Positions 9,245 to 19,400 of a DNA stretch of 64,000 nucleotides are shown here, one piece after another. Position 1 is the first letter of the stretch. Every line of letters starts with the position of its first letter. Source of the stretch: UBA7332 sp051648105 (GTDB lineage Bacteria; Bacteroidota; Bacteroidia; Bacteroidales; UBA7332); contig JBOFEN010000096.1 of assembly GCA_051648105.1 (NCBI GenBank), positions 1-64,000 of the forward strand, read 5' to 3'. The translations under genes and the position numbers were made by a program. Below the pieces are notes generated by a model. It saw only the letters and a program-made list of their open reading frames with translations. It did not search any database and was not told where the DNA came from.

Positions 9245-9276
9245 GATAGTAACTTACGTGTTACTCAATTACTATC
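9245..9276 (+). promoter_or_regulatory. Nested inverted repeats upstream of gnd
   Basis: An outer repeat GATAGTAA/TTACTATC (9245-9252 and 9269-9276) overlaps an inner GTAAC/GTTAC pair (9249-9253, 9260-9264). It lies 38 bp before the gnd ATG in the only space available for a promoter of the pentose phosphate operon. It has no T-run, so it may be an operator or leader structure rather than a terminator. No factor is known. Confidence 0.3.
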
Positions 9277-9314
9277 CCACAAAATATATTAACAACTAAT
9301 TAACGCAAAGCGGT

Positions 9315-10784
9315 ATGCAAAAATCAAATATAGGACTAATAGGACTAGCTGTAATGGGCGAAAACCTAGCACTAAATATGGAGAGAAACGGATTCCAAGT
9401 ATCCGTATATAACAGACCACACGGCAACGAAGTTTCGGTTGTATCAAACTTCATAAACGGGAGAGGGAAAGACAAGAAGTTTCTTGGATTCACCTCTATC
9501 CCCGAGTTCGTCGAATCACTAGAATCGCCTCGTAAAATATTCATGATGGTAAGAGCTGGGTCTCCTGTTGACGAGCTAATGGAGCAAATAATACCCCATC
9601 TTTCTAAAGGAGACATACTAATGGATGGTGGCAACTCAAACTTCCAAGAGACGAACAGACGCGTAGAATACGCCAACTCCAAAGGCATTCTTTACGTAGG
9701 GGCTGGCGTTTCTGGCGGTGAAGAAGGAGCTCTAAACGGACCTGCAATCATGCCAGGGGGTGCTTCTCAAGCATGGCCTCTAGTACAACCTATACTTCAA
9801 AAAATTGCAGCTAAAGCAGAAGACAATACTCCTTGCTGCCAATGGATAGGTGAAGGTGGATCAGGACACTTCGTAAAGATGGTACACAATGGCATTGAGT
9901 ACGGAGATATGCAGCTTATTGCTGAAGCATACCAAATTATGCGACTACAATTAGGCATGGATAACTCAGAGATTGCACAACAGTTCGCAATTTGGAACCA
10001 AGGCAAACTAAAGAGCTACCTAATTGAGATTACAGCAGCTATACTAAACCACAAAGAACCATCAGGTGAATACCTAATTGATAATATCCTAGACGCGGCT
10101 GGTCAAAAAGGCACAGGTAAGTGGTCGGTGATAAACGCTATGGAGTTTGGACAACCACTCCCGCTTATTGCTACAGCACTATTCGAGAGAAACCTCTCTG
10201 CTCACAAAGACCTTAGAGTAGCCTCAGCTGCAGCTTACTCGAGAGTTATCACTCCAAAAGTAGACAAAGAGTCTCGCGAGCTACAACTAAAAAAAATAGA
10301 AGAGACTCTCTATGCCTCAAAACTAGTATCATATGCACAAGGGTTTGAACTTATACGCAAAGCTTCAATAGAACTTGGATGGGGACTAGACCTCTCAACC
10401 ATAGCTAGACTTTGGAGAGGTGGATGCATCATACGCTCACAATTCCTTAACTCAATTGCAAAAGCCTTTGAGGAAAACCCACAGCTAGAGAACCTTCTTC
10501 TTGCTCCATACTTCGTACAGGAGATAACAAATGCCAAACAAGCATGGAAAGAGACAATAGCAAATGCAACTATGGATGAGATAGCAACACCTGCATTCTC
10601 TTCAGCTCTTCAATACTTCTACGCACTTACAACAGCCAACTCACCTGCCAACATCATTCAAGCTCAGAGAGACTACTTCGGTGCTCACACATTTGAGCGC
10701 ATAGATCGCAAGCGTGGCGAATTCTTCCACGAAAACTGGAGTGGAATGGGTGGAAATACTAAATCGGGTAGCTATAACGCTTAA
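9315..10784 (+). CDS. gnd: 6-phosphogluconate dehydrogenase, decarboxylating
   Basis: Converts 6-phosphogluconate to ribulose 5-phosphate, CO2 and NADPH. The 489 residues match the long, dimeric Gnd type. The N-terminal Rossmann motif is GLIGLAVMGENLALNM (about 7-22). The substrate site has GAGVSGGEEGA (about 130-140), FVKMVHNGIEYGDMQ with the catalytic lysine near 186, and GTGKWS (about 264). The C-terminal HTFERID tail motif is present. It is first of gnd-zwf-pgl, with 18 bp to zwf, so product and precursor enzymes are made together. Confidence 0.98.
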   Translation: MQKSNIGLIGLAVMGENLALNMERNGFQVSVYNRPHGNEVSVVSNFINGRGKDKKFLGFTSIPEFVESLESPRKIFMMVRAGSPVDELMEQIIPHLSKGDILMDGGNSNFQETNRRVEYANSKGILYVGAGVSGGEEGALNGPAIMPGGASQAWPLVQPILQKIAAKAEDNTPCCQWIGEGGSGHFVKMVHNGIEYGDMQLIAEAYQIMRLQLGMDNSEIAQQFAIWNQGKLKSYLIEITAAILNHKEPSGEYLIDNILDAAGQKGTGKWSVINAMEFGQPLPLIATALFERNLSAHKDLRVASAAAYSRVITPKVDKESRELQLKKIEETLYASKLVSYAQGFELIRKASIELGWGLDLSTIARLWRGGCIIRSQFLNSIAKAFEENPQLENLLLAPYFVQEITNAKQAWKETIANATMDEIATPAFSSALQYFYALTTANSPANIIQAQRDYFGAHTFERIDRKRGEFFHENWSGMGGNTKSGSYNA

Positions 10785-10802
10785 CCCTTAATAGAGCACT
10801 AT

Positions 10803-12332
10803 ATGTCAGAAGCTAAAAGCCAAATATTAGTCATATTCGGTGCCTCAGGTGACCTCACTAAGAGAAAACTCATCCCAGCACTATACCAACTGCACAAAAG
10901 CAGCAGACTACCACAGAGATTTGCTATTCTTGGCACAGGAAGAACATCCTACAATGACCAAGAGTACCAACAATATATACGCGAACAGATTGTCCGATTC
11001 GTTAACCCACCTGAAGAAGAGAACCTGATGCTTGAGAAATTCATCCAATTGGTACACTACCAACAGATGGAACCCTCACAAGCTCAAGAGTACTCCAAGC
11101 TGAAAACTAGACTCAAAGAGCTAGATCAAATAATAGAGAACCCAGAGAGCTACCTATTCTACCTAGCTACTCCCCCATCTCTATACGGAGTTGTGCCTCT
11201 TCACCTCAAAGAGCATGGGCTAAACCTCGACAGCGGAACCGAAGGAGTTAAAAGAATAATCGTAGAGAAACCTTTTGGGTATAATCTCGATTCAGCTCTC
11301 GAATTAAACACAATACTTCGCTCTGTATTCAATGAGAATCAGATATACCGCATAGACCACTTCTTAGGAAAAGAGACTGTTCTTAACATAATGGCTCTTA
11401 GATTCTCTAATGGTATATTCGAACCTCTTTGGAACAGGAACTACATCGAATACATTGAGGTTACAGCAGTTGAGAATCTAGGAATGGAGTCACGAGGCGG
11501 GTTCTACGACGGCGTAGGAGCTATGCGTGATATGGTACAAAACCACCTTAGCCAGCTTGTGGCTGTTACTACCATGGAGCCACCTAGCGTATTCAATGCT
11601 GACAACTTCCGCAACGAAGTACTAAAGGTATACCAATCACTAAAGCCTATGATACGACAAGAGATCAAAGACAATGTAGTGAGAGGACAATACATAGAAT
11701 CACAAATCGGAGGCAAACACATTGTTGGATACAGAAATGAGAAGAGTATAAACAGCGAATCCCGAACCGAGACATACCTTGCTATGAAACTTTTCATAGA
11801 CAACTGGAGATGGGAAGGAGTACCTATATATATGCGTACTGGAAAACAGATGCCAACAAAAGTATCGGAGATTGTAGTACACTTCAAGCCAACACCTCAT
11901 CTACTCTTCAAAAACGACACAAACCACAGAGTTAGAAACAAACTCATCATAAGGTTACAGCCAAATGAGGGTGTCGTCCTGCGAATATCAATGAAGGTAC
12001 CAGGTGGTGGATATGAGGTTAAAGATGTATCCCTTGACTTTACATATGACAAACTAGGAGGAGTTCCTCTAGGAGATGCATATGCACGACTTCTCGACGA
12101 CTGCATGATGGGTGACGCCACCCTATTCACTCGTAGTGATGCTGTGGAAGAGAGCTGGAGATTCTTCGATCCAATAATCAAAGAGTGGCAAGAGAACCAA
12201 GAGATTCCTCTTTGTGGTTACCCTGCAGGTTCTTGGGGACCAAAAGAGGCTGAGTCACTCATGGCTCAAGGCCACAGCTGGACAAACCCATGCAAGAACC
12301 TTACAAACACTGACCTATACTGTGAACTTTAA
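10803..12332 (+). CDS. zwf: Glucose-6-phosphate 1-dehydrogenase
   Basis: First enzyme of the oxidative pentose phosphate pathway, oxidising glucose 6-phosphate to the lactone with NADP(+). The 509-residue length is normal. The N-terminal nucleotide fold is FGASGDLTKRKLIPALY (about 12-28). The catalytic motif RIDHFLGKE (about 182-190) contains the histidine and lysine of the active site, and EKPFGY precedes it. It lies between gnd and pgl in one operon. The pgl start follows 13 bp after the stop. Confidence 0.98.
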   Translation: MSEAKSQILVIFGASGDLTKRKLIPALYQLHKSSRLPQRFAILGTGRTSYNDQEYQQYIREQIVRFVNPPEEENLMLEKFIQLVHYQQMEPSQAQEYSKLKTRLKELDQIIENPESYLFYLATPPSLYGVVPLHLKEHGLNLDSGTEGVKRIIVEKPFGYNLDSALELNTILRSVFNENQIYRIDHFLGKETVLNIMALRFSNGIFEPLWNRNYIEYIEVTAVENLGMESRGGFYDGVGAMRDMVQNHLSQLVAVTTMEPPSVFNADNFRNEVLKVYQSLKPMIRQEIKDNVVRGQYIESQIGGKHIVGYRNEKSINSESRTETYLAMKLFIDNWRWEGVPIYMRTGKQMPTKVSEIVVHFKPTPHLLFKNDTNHRVRNKLIIRLQPNEGVVLRISMKVPGGGYEVKDVSLDFTYDKLGGVPLGDAYARLLDDCMMGDATLFTRSDAVEESWRFFDPIIKEWQENQEIPLCGYPAGSWGPKEAESLMAQGHSWTNPCKNLTNTDLYCEL

Positions 12333-12345
12333 TATCAACTCATCA

Positions 12346-13080
12346 ATGAAGGTATACCCATTTCAAACACCAGAGAGTACCGCAGAGGCTGTAACTCGCA
12401 AGATTATTAGTGATCTAGAGATGCACGATTCGAAAGAGTTCAATCTTGCCATCTCAGGAGGTTCAACCCCTGCCTTGCTTTTCAAGCTCTGGAGGGAGAA
12501 GTATAAAGGTAAAATTGAGTGGGAAAGGATAAACCTCTATTGGGTGGACGAACGATGCGTGGCTGAAGAGTCAGCAGAAAGCAACTATGGCGAAGCAAAA
12601 CGCGGGTTCATAGACCACCTAGAGATTAAACCTAAGAATATATATCCTATTGATGGCAAGGCTGAAGCCTCTACTGAAGCCGAGAGGTACAATGGACTTC
12701 TAAAGGAGAATCTACCTTGCCACAATGGATACCCTATCTTCGATTTGGTAATTCTTGGTGTAGGAACAGATGGACATACAAGCTCCATTTTTCCAGGGCA
12801 AAAGAGATTACTTCAATCACCAAATGCATACGAAGCAACCACTCATCCAGAAAGCGGACAAAATCGTATTGCACTAACTGCACGCCCTATATATGAGGCT
12901 CGCACGTTGATCTTTCATGCTACAGGGGCTTCAAAAGCAAACATCTTCGATGCTATGCTTGGCAGCGATCCCGAAAGTGAGAAACTATATCCTGCTGTTT
13001 ACATTGCCAGAAGATCTGAGAATGCGGAACTATTCACTGATAAAGAGGCACTATCTCACATGAAGATTTCTGCCCTATAA
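12346..13080 (+). CDS. pgl: 6-phosphogluconolactonase
   Basis: Hydrolyses 6-phosphogluconolactone, linking zwf to gnd. The chosen ATG gives 244 residues starting MKVYPFQTPE; a longer reading from 12214 would lie inside zwf and adds no family sequence, so it is rejected. Motifs include LAISGGSTPALLF (about 37-49), WVDERCV (about 68-74) and GVGTDGHTSSIFPG (about 141-154), as in DevB/SOL-type lactonases. It ends the pentose phosphate operon and is followed by a long hairpin terminator. Confidence 0.95.
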   Translation: MKVYPFQTPESTAEAVTRKIISDLEMHDSKEFNLAISGGSTPALLFKLWREKYKGKIEWERINLYWVDERCVAEESAESNYGEAKRGFIDHLEIKPKNIYPIDGKAEASTEAERYNGLLKENLPCHNGYPIFDLVILGVGTDGHTSSIFPGQKRLLQSPNAYEATTHPESGQNRIALTARPIYEARTLIFHATGASKANIFDAMLGSDPESEKLYPAVYIARRSENAELFTDKEALSHMKISAL

Positions 13081-13097
13081 TATGAGCCTTGGGCTCT

Positions 13098-13153
13098 AAA
13101 GAGTGCTGTTTAAAAGCTTTGTCGTATTAGCTTTTAGACAGCACTCTTTGTCG
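13098..13153 (+). terminator. Terminator of gnd-zwf-pgl
   Basis: An about 21-bp stem with one G-U pair (13098-13118 with 13129-13149) and a 10-nt loop starts 17 bp after the pgl stop. It is long and strong enough to isolate the gene-free region that follows. Confidence 0.8.
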
Positions 13154-13384
13154 TATATCCTAGATATGTTATTATGACACGCTAATAATGTTCATTAAAT
13201 CAACTAATACCAATAATATCTCTCACCTCAACCCAAAACTCATTATAACTATTCATACTACAAATAAATCATCTAAGAACTACCATAAAAACGACCTCTA
13301 ACTATACAACTACACCTCAGAAACACCAGATCTAAACAACTTGCTTACAATAACTTACAAAACAAAGGCGAGCATCTTCAAAAA
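13150..13384. other. Gene-free, A/C-skewed spacer left of palindrome array 1
   Basis: No plausible gene. The plus strand is visibly rich in A and C. It contains short words that also occur beside the second palindrome array: CTAAGAACTA (from 13273), AACGACC (13290), CTAACTATAC (13298) and AACTTACAAA (13352-13361). The last starts exactly 33 bp before the first palindrome in both arrays. Confidence 0.5.
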
Positions 13385-13460
13385 TACGTACGTATTTGGT
13401 ACAAAATACGTACGTAAGTTGAGAGAAATACGTACGTATTTTAGTGTAAATACGTACGTA
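13382..13460. repeat. Palindrome array 1: four TACGTACGTA sites at exact 22-bp spacing
   Basis: TACGTACGTA occurs at 13385, 13407, 13429 and 13451, each start exactly 22 bp after the previous. The sites are usually flanked by AAA on the left and TTT on the right, giving AAATACGTACGTATTT in the best copy. The roughly 6-bp centres between sites differ (for example GGTACA, GAGAG, AGTGT), so this is not recent tandem duplication. About two helical turns separate sites, placing them on nearly the same DNA face, as expected for cooperative protein binding. The array lies 196 bp upstream of the LRR surface-protein gene. A matching array is at 57256-57331. Function unknown. Confidence 0.9.
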
Positions 13461-13656
13461 CTTTTGGAGTTACCCCCTTAGATAATTATAGTTCCGATAT
13501 TTAACCATTACAGATAGCACATTTCTTCAATATAGAGCAGTATTGGGTTGATTAATAGTTACCATAATTAAAACTATTATACATTACAGAGTGTTTATTG
13601 TTTTGAACTACTGCCATATATCAAATAAAGCACACTATCAATTAATAGATACAAAT

Positions 13657-16311
13657 ATGAGACGAGTAATTAGTTATAGAACTCTGCTAATAATCTTATT
13701 CGCCTTAACCCTACAATCGGCTTGGGCTAGTACATTTGTTGTGGACAACCTTAAATTCACCATTTTAGACTCCTCCAAAAGAGAGGTATCTATATCTATG
13801 GACAGTGAAATCATAGGGGATCTAGTCATTCCAGAATCAATCTCATATATGGGAGAAACGTACAGAATAGTTATGATCTCCTCTTCTGGCTTTGCAAACA
13901 CAAAAACAATAAGTAGTGTAGTTATTCCATCATCTGTTTCCACTATAGGAGAGAAGGCATTCGAAGGGTGCTCATCTCTACAATCAATCAATATTCCCAA
14001 TAAAGTGATTCGAATAGAGAACTCAACATTTCGCAACTGTTCGTCACTAAGTACTATAGTATTAAGCACTGGAACCACTTCTATAGGTATATCTGCATTT
14101 GAGGGATGTAGCTCTCTTATACACATAGATATCCCACAAACTGTTACGTCTTTAGGCACCTCGGCATTCGCATATTGCAGCTCTCTTGAGACGATTAAGT
14201 TACATAGTAATATCAGTAGCATTAGATGGTACACATTTACGAACTGTAGCTCCCTTGTTTCGGTAAGTATACCAGAGGGTATAGATATAATCGGACTAGG
14301 AGCATTCTCACACTGCACCTCTCTAGAGTCAATAGATATTCCTACAAGCATTAAGACAATTGAAGCCTCAGCCTTCTACAAGTGTAGTTCACTCCGAGAC
14401 ATCAAGATACCGCATAGCACACAAACAATTGGGAGTATGGCTTTTAGACATTGTAACTCTCTAGACAGTCTAGAGATACCTAGGGGTACTACTAACATAG
14501 GTAATCTAGCCTTTAGCGATTGTGAGAGGCTGCTTAAAGTAATCATGCAATCTGATACACCTCCAACAAGTTACACTAGCTCAATCTTTAGTGGGATATC
14601 TAGTATAAACCTATATACACCTCCTACTAGTGAGCATTTATATTATCAAGATCCTAATTGGAGTGGTTTTGCTAACTACATAGCTGTTGGAGACAAAGAG
14701 CCTCACAAAACAAATATTCACATTGAAAAGGGTGGTAGTTTAGAGGATATTATATCCCTAGATGATAAAATCTATTACCTATCATTGAGCGGTGAGATAA
14801 ATGGAAGTGATATTGCAATGATTAGGCATATGTCTGGCAGGGATAAGGCAGGTAATAAAACTGATGGTGAGTTGAGGTATCTCGACATATCTAATTGTAG
14901 AATAATACAAGGGGGTGGCGAATATATAAATGGTTATCAACCCATAGGTGATGAAATCCCTCCTTATATGTTTAAGGATTGTATAATTGTAGAAATAAAA
15001 CTACCTGAGAGTATCCACTCGATAAACAGTTTTGCATTCTTTAATTCAAACGTAATAGCTTTATCCCTGCCCAGTGGGATTAAAACAATAAGAAAAAGTG
15101 CATTCAGAAACTGCAAGTTTATTAAAGAGTTAACCATTCCAGAAGGAGTTAGATCTATAGAGGAGTATACATTTAGTGAATGTAAATATCTAGAGACAAT
15201 AGCTATTCCTTATGGCACAACCTCTATTGGAGATAATGCTTTTGAGCATTGTTCATCACTAAAATATATCAATATCCCCAATAGTGTGACTACAATTGGA
15301 AAGCAACTATTTGCTAACTGTAGCTCACTAAGGGAAGTAACGCTTAGCAACATACTAGAGGAGATACCTGACTTATGTTTTAATAACTGTAATAAGCTTG
15401 ACTCAATTACAATTCCTGAGAGTGTGAACTCAATTGGTGAGTCTGCTTTCAGTAACTGTGAGGCATTAAGCTCCATACACCTTCCAAAAAATCTGGTTAG
15501 CTTAGGCATTTCATCCTTCTATAGCTGCACCTCACTAAATACAATAACACTTCCAGATCCTATCAAGAGTATACCTAATAGGTGCTTTATAGGGTGTAGG
15601 TCATTAAATAGTGTCTATATTGGAGACAAACTAGAGAGTGTGGGAACATTAGCATTTAGTGGGGTCACTGAACTTGAAGAGCTACATATTAAGAGACGGA
15701 CACCTCCGAGTGTATCCTCAAATAGTTTCAGTTCGTACGGTAAAACAAATCTTTATGTCCCACTTGGGAGCATATTCCTATATGAAAAGGCACCCACATG
15801 GTCTATGTTTGATAATATAAGTGGTACAGATGGCATATTAGTGAAGGCTTCAATAGAGAGTAACCAAGGAGGCAATGTCAAGATTAATGGTAGTGAGCTT
15901 GATCATATAGAGATCTCTCTTGGAGAGGATGTGACATTTGAGATCGTAGTGCAAGAGGGGTTTGTGATCAAAACGGTACACTTGAATCGCGACGATGTTA
16001 CTTCTGAGCTCTCGGATGAAAATCTTCTGATAGTCAATAATGTATTTACTGACCTATCACTAGATGTGGATTTTGATCTATTAAGCTCAAGTAGTGAGAC
16101 AACTGGTTCTACAATTAGGGTATACAAGAAGAGCGGCAATGTAATAGCTATAGAATCCTTAGAACCTGGGGATATGATATCCATATATAATGCTATGGGT
16201 AGCAAACTTAGGGATATTATTGCAACAGGAAGGGATGAGTCACTAGAGTTAAATAGCGGCACTTTATATATAGTAACTGTAGCTGGAAGAAGCTTTAAGG
16301 TGGCATTGTAA
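13657..16311 (+). CDS. BspA-like leucine-rich-repeat surface protein, likely T9SS cargo
   Basis: Predicted secreted or surface adhesin-like protein of 884 residues. The start at 13657 gives a signal peptide (MRRVISYRTLLIILFALTLQ, cleaved near WAS); an upstream in-frame ATG at 13591 would bury it. Two blocks of LRR_5/BspA repeats follow (about residues 60-310 and 440-700), with the recurring pattern sIGesAFsnCssLesIxIPxsv. The last 70 or so residues (GNVIAIESLE..., YNAMGSKL, GTLYIVTVAGRSFKVAL) resemble a type A C-terminal sorting domain of the type IX secretion system. A terminator follows. Palindrome array 1 lies upstream. The ligand cannot be read from sequence. Confidence 0.88.
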   Translation: MRRVISYRTLLIILFALTLQSAWASTFVVDNLKFTILDSSKREVSISMDSEIIGDLVIPESISYMGETYRIVMISSSGFANTKTISSVVIPSSVSTIGEKAFEGCSSLQSINIPNKVIRIENSTFRNCSSLSTIVLSTGTTSIGISAFEGCSSLIHIDIPQTVTSLGTSAFAYCSSLETIKLHSNISSIRWYTFTNCSSLVSVSIPEGIDIIGLGAFSHCTSLESIDIPTSIKTIEASAFYKCSSLRDIKIPHSTQTIGSMAFRHCNSLDSLEIPRGTTNIGNLAFSDCERLLKVIMQSDTPPTSYTSSIFSGISSINLYTPPTSEHLYYQDPNWSGFANYIAVGDKEPHKTNIHIEKGGSLEDIISLDDKIYYLSLSGEINGSDIAMIRHMSGRDKAGNKTDGELRYLDISNCRIIQGGGEYINGYQPIGDEIPPYMFKDCIIVEIKLPESIHSINSFAFFNSNVIALSLPSGIKTIRKSAFRNCKFIKELTIPEGVRSIEEYTFSECKYLETIAIPYGTTSIGDNAFEHCSSLKYINIPNSVTTIGKQLFANCSSLREVTLSNILEEIPDLCFNNCNKLDSITIPESVNSIGESAFSNCEALSSIHLPKNLVSLGISSFYSCTSLNTITLPDPIKSIPNRCFIGCRSLNSVYIGDKLESVGTLAFSGVTELEELHIKRRTPPSVSSNSFSSYGKTNLYVPLGSIFLYEKAPTWSMFDNISGTDGILVKASIESNQGGNVKINGSELDHIEISLGEDVTFEIVVQEGFVIKTVHLNRDDVTSELSDENLLIVNNVFTDLSLDVDFDLLSSSSETTGSTIRVYKKSGNVIAIESLEPGDMISIYNAMGSKLRDIIATGRDESLELNSGTLYIVTVAGRSFKVAL

Positions 16312-16326
16312 TGTAGAAACATATTT

Positions 16327-16380
16327 ATATACGCCACACCTCTGATTTGATTCGGTGGTGTGGCGTATATTATTTTCTTG
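16327..16380 (+). terminator. Terminator after the LRR gene
   Basis: A perfect 14-bp inverted repeat (16327-16340 with 16357-16370) with a 16-nt loop is followed by a T-rich run. It starts 15 bp after the stop codon. Confidence 0.8.
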
Positions 16381-16439
16381 AAGTATAAAGGAGTATTGGA
16401 TTAGGTAGAAAAGTGTAATAGTTAGTAATTACATTCTAC

Positions 16440-16447
16440 TATATTTG
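16440..16447 (+). promoter_or_regulatory. Candidate -7 element for the helicase/NUDIX pair
   Basis: TATATTTG fits TAnnTTTG and lies 29 bp before the helicase ATG. No TTG is at the usual spacing (TTA is 15 bp away), so the call rests on the -7 box and its position. Confidence 0.4.
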
Positions 16448-16476
16448 TATATAAACCAATAAAACCTTTAATCACC

Positions 16477-19400
16477 ATGCTTAAGGAGGGGATATACGAG
16501 CATCTTATCAATAATAATATAGATAGTTCAATAAAGGATAGTGAACAGAGAGAGATGCTTTGCATAACAAAAGAGATGGATAGTGCAGAGTCTTCTCAAT
16601 TACTGGCAAACTACTTAGCAAGTATAATAAGGAAAAGACTTGAGGATAGCGATAGTGTTGATGATAGAGTATCATTAATAAATAGAGTCTTAAGGGAGGC
16701 TGGTATTGATAATAATAGAGAGATATCAGAACCTGCCTCATTATTGTCAGAAGTAATATCAAGAGAGAAGAGTATCCTACAGAGTGATAGTATGGTACAA
16801 ACTGTGCGTCCGCTCTCTGGATTTAGAGTAAGTAATCTATTCACTGGTGGTAGCAGTACAATCTCTTTGGGTGAAGAGATACGCCGTGAAATAGCTAGTT
16901 CTGATGAGATATACTTCGTAGTATCTTTTCTTAGACTATCTGGAGTGCGGATTCTGATGGATGATTTAAGAAAGTTTTGTCTCGATAGAGGTAAAAGGAT
17001 TAGAATAATAACAACAACTTACTGTGGTGCTACTGAGGCTAAAGCTTTGGAGCAGTTATCTTCGCTGCCTAATTGTGAAATTAAGATATCATACAACACT
17101 GAGGTTGAGCGCCTTCACGCGAAAGCATACATATTCGTCAGAAACTCTGGAATGAATAGTGCATACATTGGCTCTTCTAATCTTTCAAAGTCGGCACAAA
17201 CAGATGGTCTAGAGTGGAACATGAGAGTTACTAGTGTTGAGAATCCACACATCATCAAGAGTGCCATGGCTACATTTGACTTATACTGGAACAGTGCCAA
17301 TTTTGAATCATTCAGCGAGGGTGGTATTGATAAGTTTAGAAAGGAGCTCAATAGATATAGCATTAAAGATAGTAGTATACAATCAATATATAGGCACTTT
17401 ACAATACTGCCCCATCAAAAAGAGATATTAGATAAATTACGTGTGGAGCGTGAGGAGTATAATAACTGGCGGAACCTTGTTGTTGCTGCAACAGGAACTG
17501 GAAAGACTGCCATATCTGCTTTTGACTATCAAAGATTCAGACGAGATAATCCACGTGCTCGGATTCTGTTCACTGCTCATAGGGAGGAGATACTACGTCA
17601 AGCTCTCTCCACGTATAGGAGTGTTCTCGGAGATGCTAACTTTGGCTCTCTTTGGGTTGGTAATAGCTCTCCCGAAGATGTAAGTGACTATGAGCATCTA
17701 TTTGTTTCCATTGCCATGTTAAATAATAGATTTAAGGATATATTATCCGAGTTAGATCCTACCTTTTACGACTATATAGTTATTGATGAGGCACACCATA
17801 GTCAAGCTGATAGTTATCGTAAGATATTCGATCACTTCGATCCAAAGATACTTATTGGTCTGACAGCTACGCCTGAAAGAATGGACAACAAAGACCTTAG
17901 GCCAGACTTTGGAGGGAGAATAGGTGCAGAGATTAGGCTACCACAAGCACTTCAAGCTGGACTACTAACTCCTTTTCAATATCTATGTGTGACTGATAGT
18001 ACTAACCTGAGTGACGAATCACTATGGAGTGGTCAGAAGTATAATATTGATAGATTATCTGATAAGCTATGTAGTAGGTCGCGTGCTGGATTAATTGTTG
18101 ATGCTATTCGCAAATATCTAGCCGATGAGTATAACTGCTGTGCCTTATGCTTCTGTGTGAACAAGCGTCATGCCGATTTTATGGCACAGGAGCTAACCTC
18201 ATATGGATTTAAAGCTGAGAGTCTAACCTCTGACAGTTCAGATGAGCGAAGACATGCTGTTGTAAATGATCTAAGGGAAGGGAGATTGAACTACCTGTGT
18301 GTGGTAGATATCTTTAATGAGGGTGTAGATATACCAGAGGTAGATAGTGTGCTTTTTCTTCGACCTACGGAGAGTCTCACGGTTTTTCTCCAGCAGTTAG
18401 GTCGTGGTTTACGCCTTTCTGCCAATAAGAGTGAGTTGACAGTCCTTGATTTTGTTTCTCAGGTTAATAATAAGTATGATTTCTCCAACAGGTTCCGTGC
18501 ACTAACAACCAATCCAGAGAGAAGTATTGAGAAGCAGATCAAAGAGGGTTTCACTCTCCTACCCCATGGCTGTTCAATCATAATGGAGAAATTGGCTCGT
18601 AAATATATATTAGATAATATATCGAAAGCCATTTACAACAAGCAACGAATTATTAAAGAGATAAATAGCTATAGTAACAGTCTGCCTACTATTTCTCAAT
18701 TCATCTCTAATAATGGTCAAGATATTCGCATACTTTATAGAGGGAAAAACTGCTGGAGTTCTCTAAAAAGAGCAGCTGGTAGGATAGATTATTCAGATGA
18801 TGAGATTACAAAACTTCTAGAAAATGGTATATCAAGGTTACTGCACCATAATTCAAGCTCATATCTACACTTTATCAAGGGCTTCGTCAATGGAGATAAA
18901 GAGTACTTGTCTCCAAATAATAGAGCGTACGCATTAATGCTTTACTTTAATATCTTCCAAAACAACTTGAATAAAACAGGGTTTGACTCAATCTATGATG
19001 CATTAGAGCTACTGCATAGAAGTGAATACTCTTGTTTTAAAACTGAGTTGGGGGAGATTGTTGACTACCTGCTAGGTAATTTAAAGATAAAGACTCAAAG
19101 GATGGAGGATCAAGAGATACCTAACCTAGAGCTTTATGGAAGCTATACTCGTGAGGAGATTTTCATCATGGCTGGTAGGCAGACTGAAAATAATAATATG
19201 CAAGGATCAGTAACAGGGGTCTTTAATCTTGATGAGTATAATTCTACTATTCTCTTTGTCACTCTAAATAAGTCTGATGAGGAGTTCTCTCCTTCTACTC
19301 AGTACAACGATTATATAATCAATGATAAGCTTTTTCACTGGCAGTCACAAAACAGAGACTCTCATGAGAATCGTGGTGGTATGAAATATACAGAGCAGAG

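Noticed and set aside
12214..12345. Longer N-terminus for pgl
   Set aside because: These 44 codons lie within the zwf 3' end and show no lactonase sequence; the ATG at 12346 follows the zwf stop by 13 bp.
13382..13460. CRISPR array
   Set aside because: Repeats are 10-16 bp palindromes with about 6-bp centres at a 22-bp step. That is far too short for CRISPR repeats and spacers, and no cas gene is present.
13591..13656. Upstream ATG of the LRR gene
   Set aside because: It would place 22 residues before the signal peptide, blocking its recognition; 13657 gives a normal signal.
13674..14351. Minus-strand frame opposite the LRR gene
   Set aside because: It mirrors the LRR periodicity, a by-product of the repeats on the coding strand.
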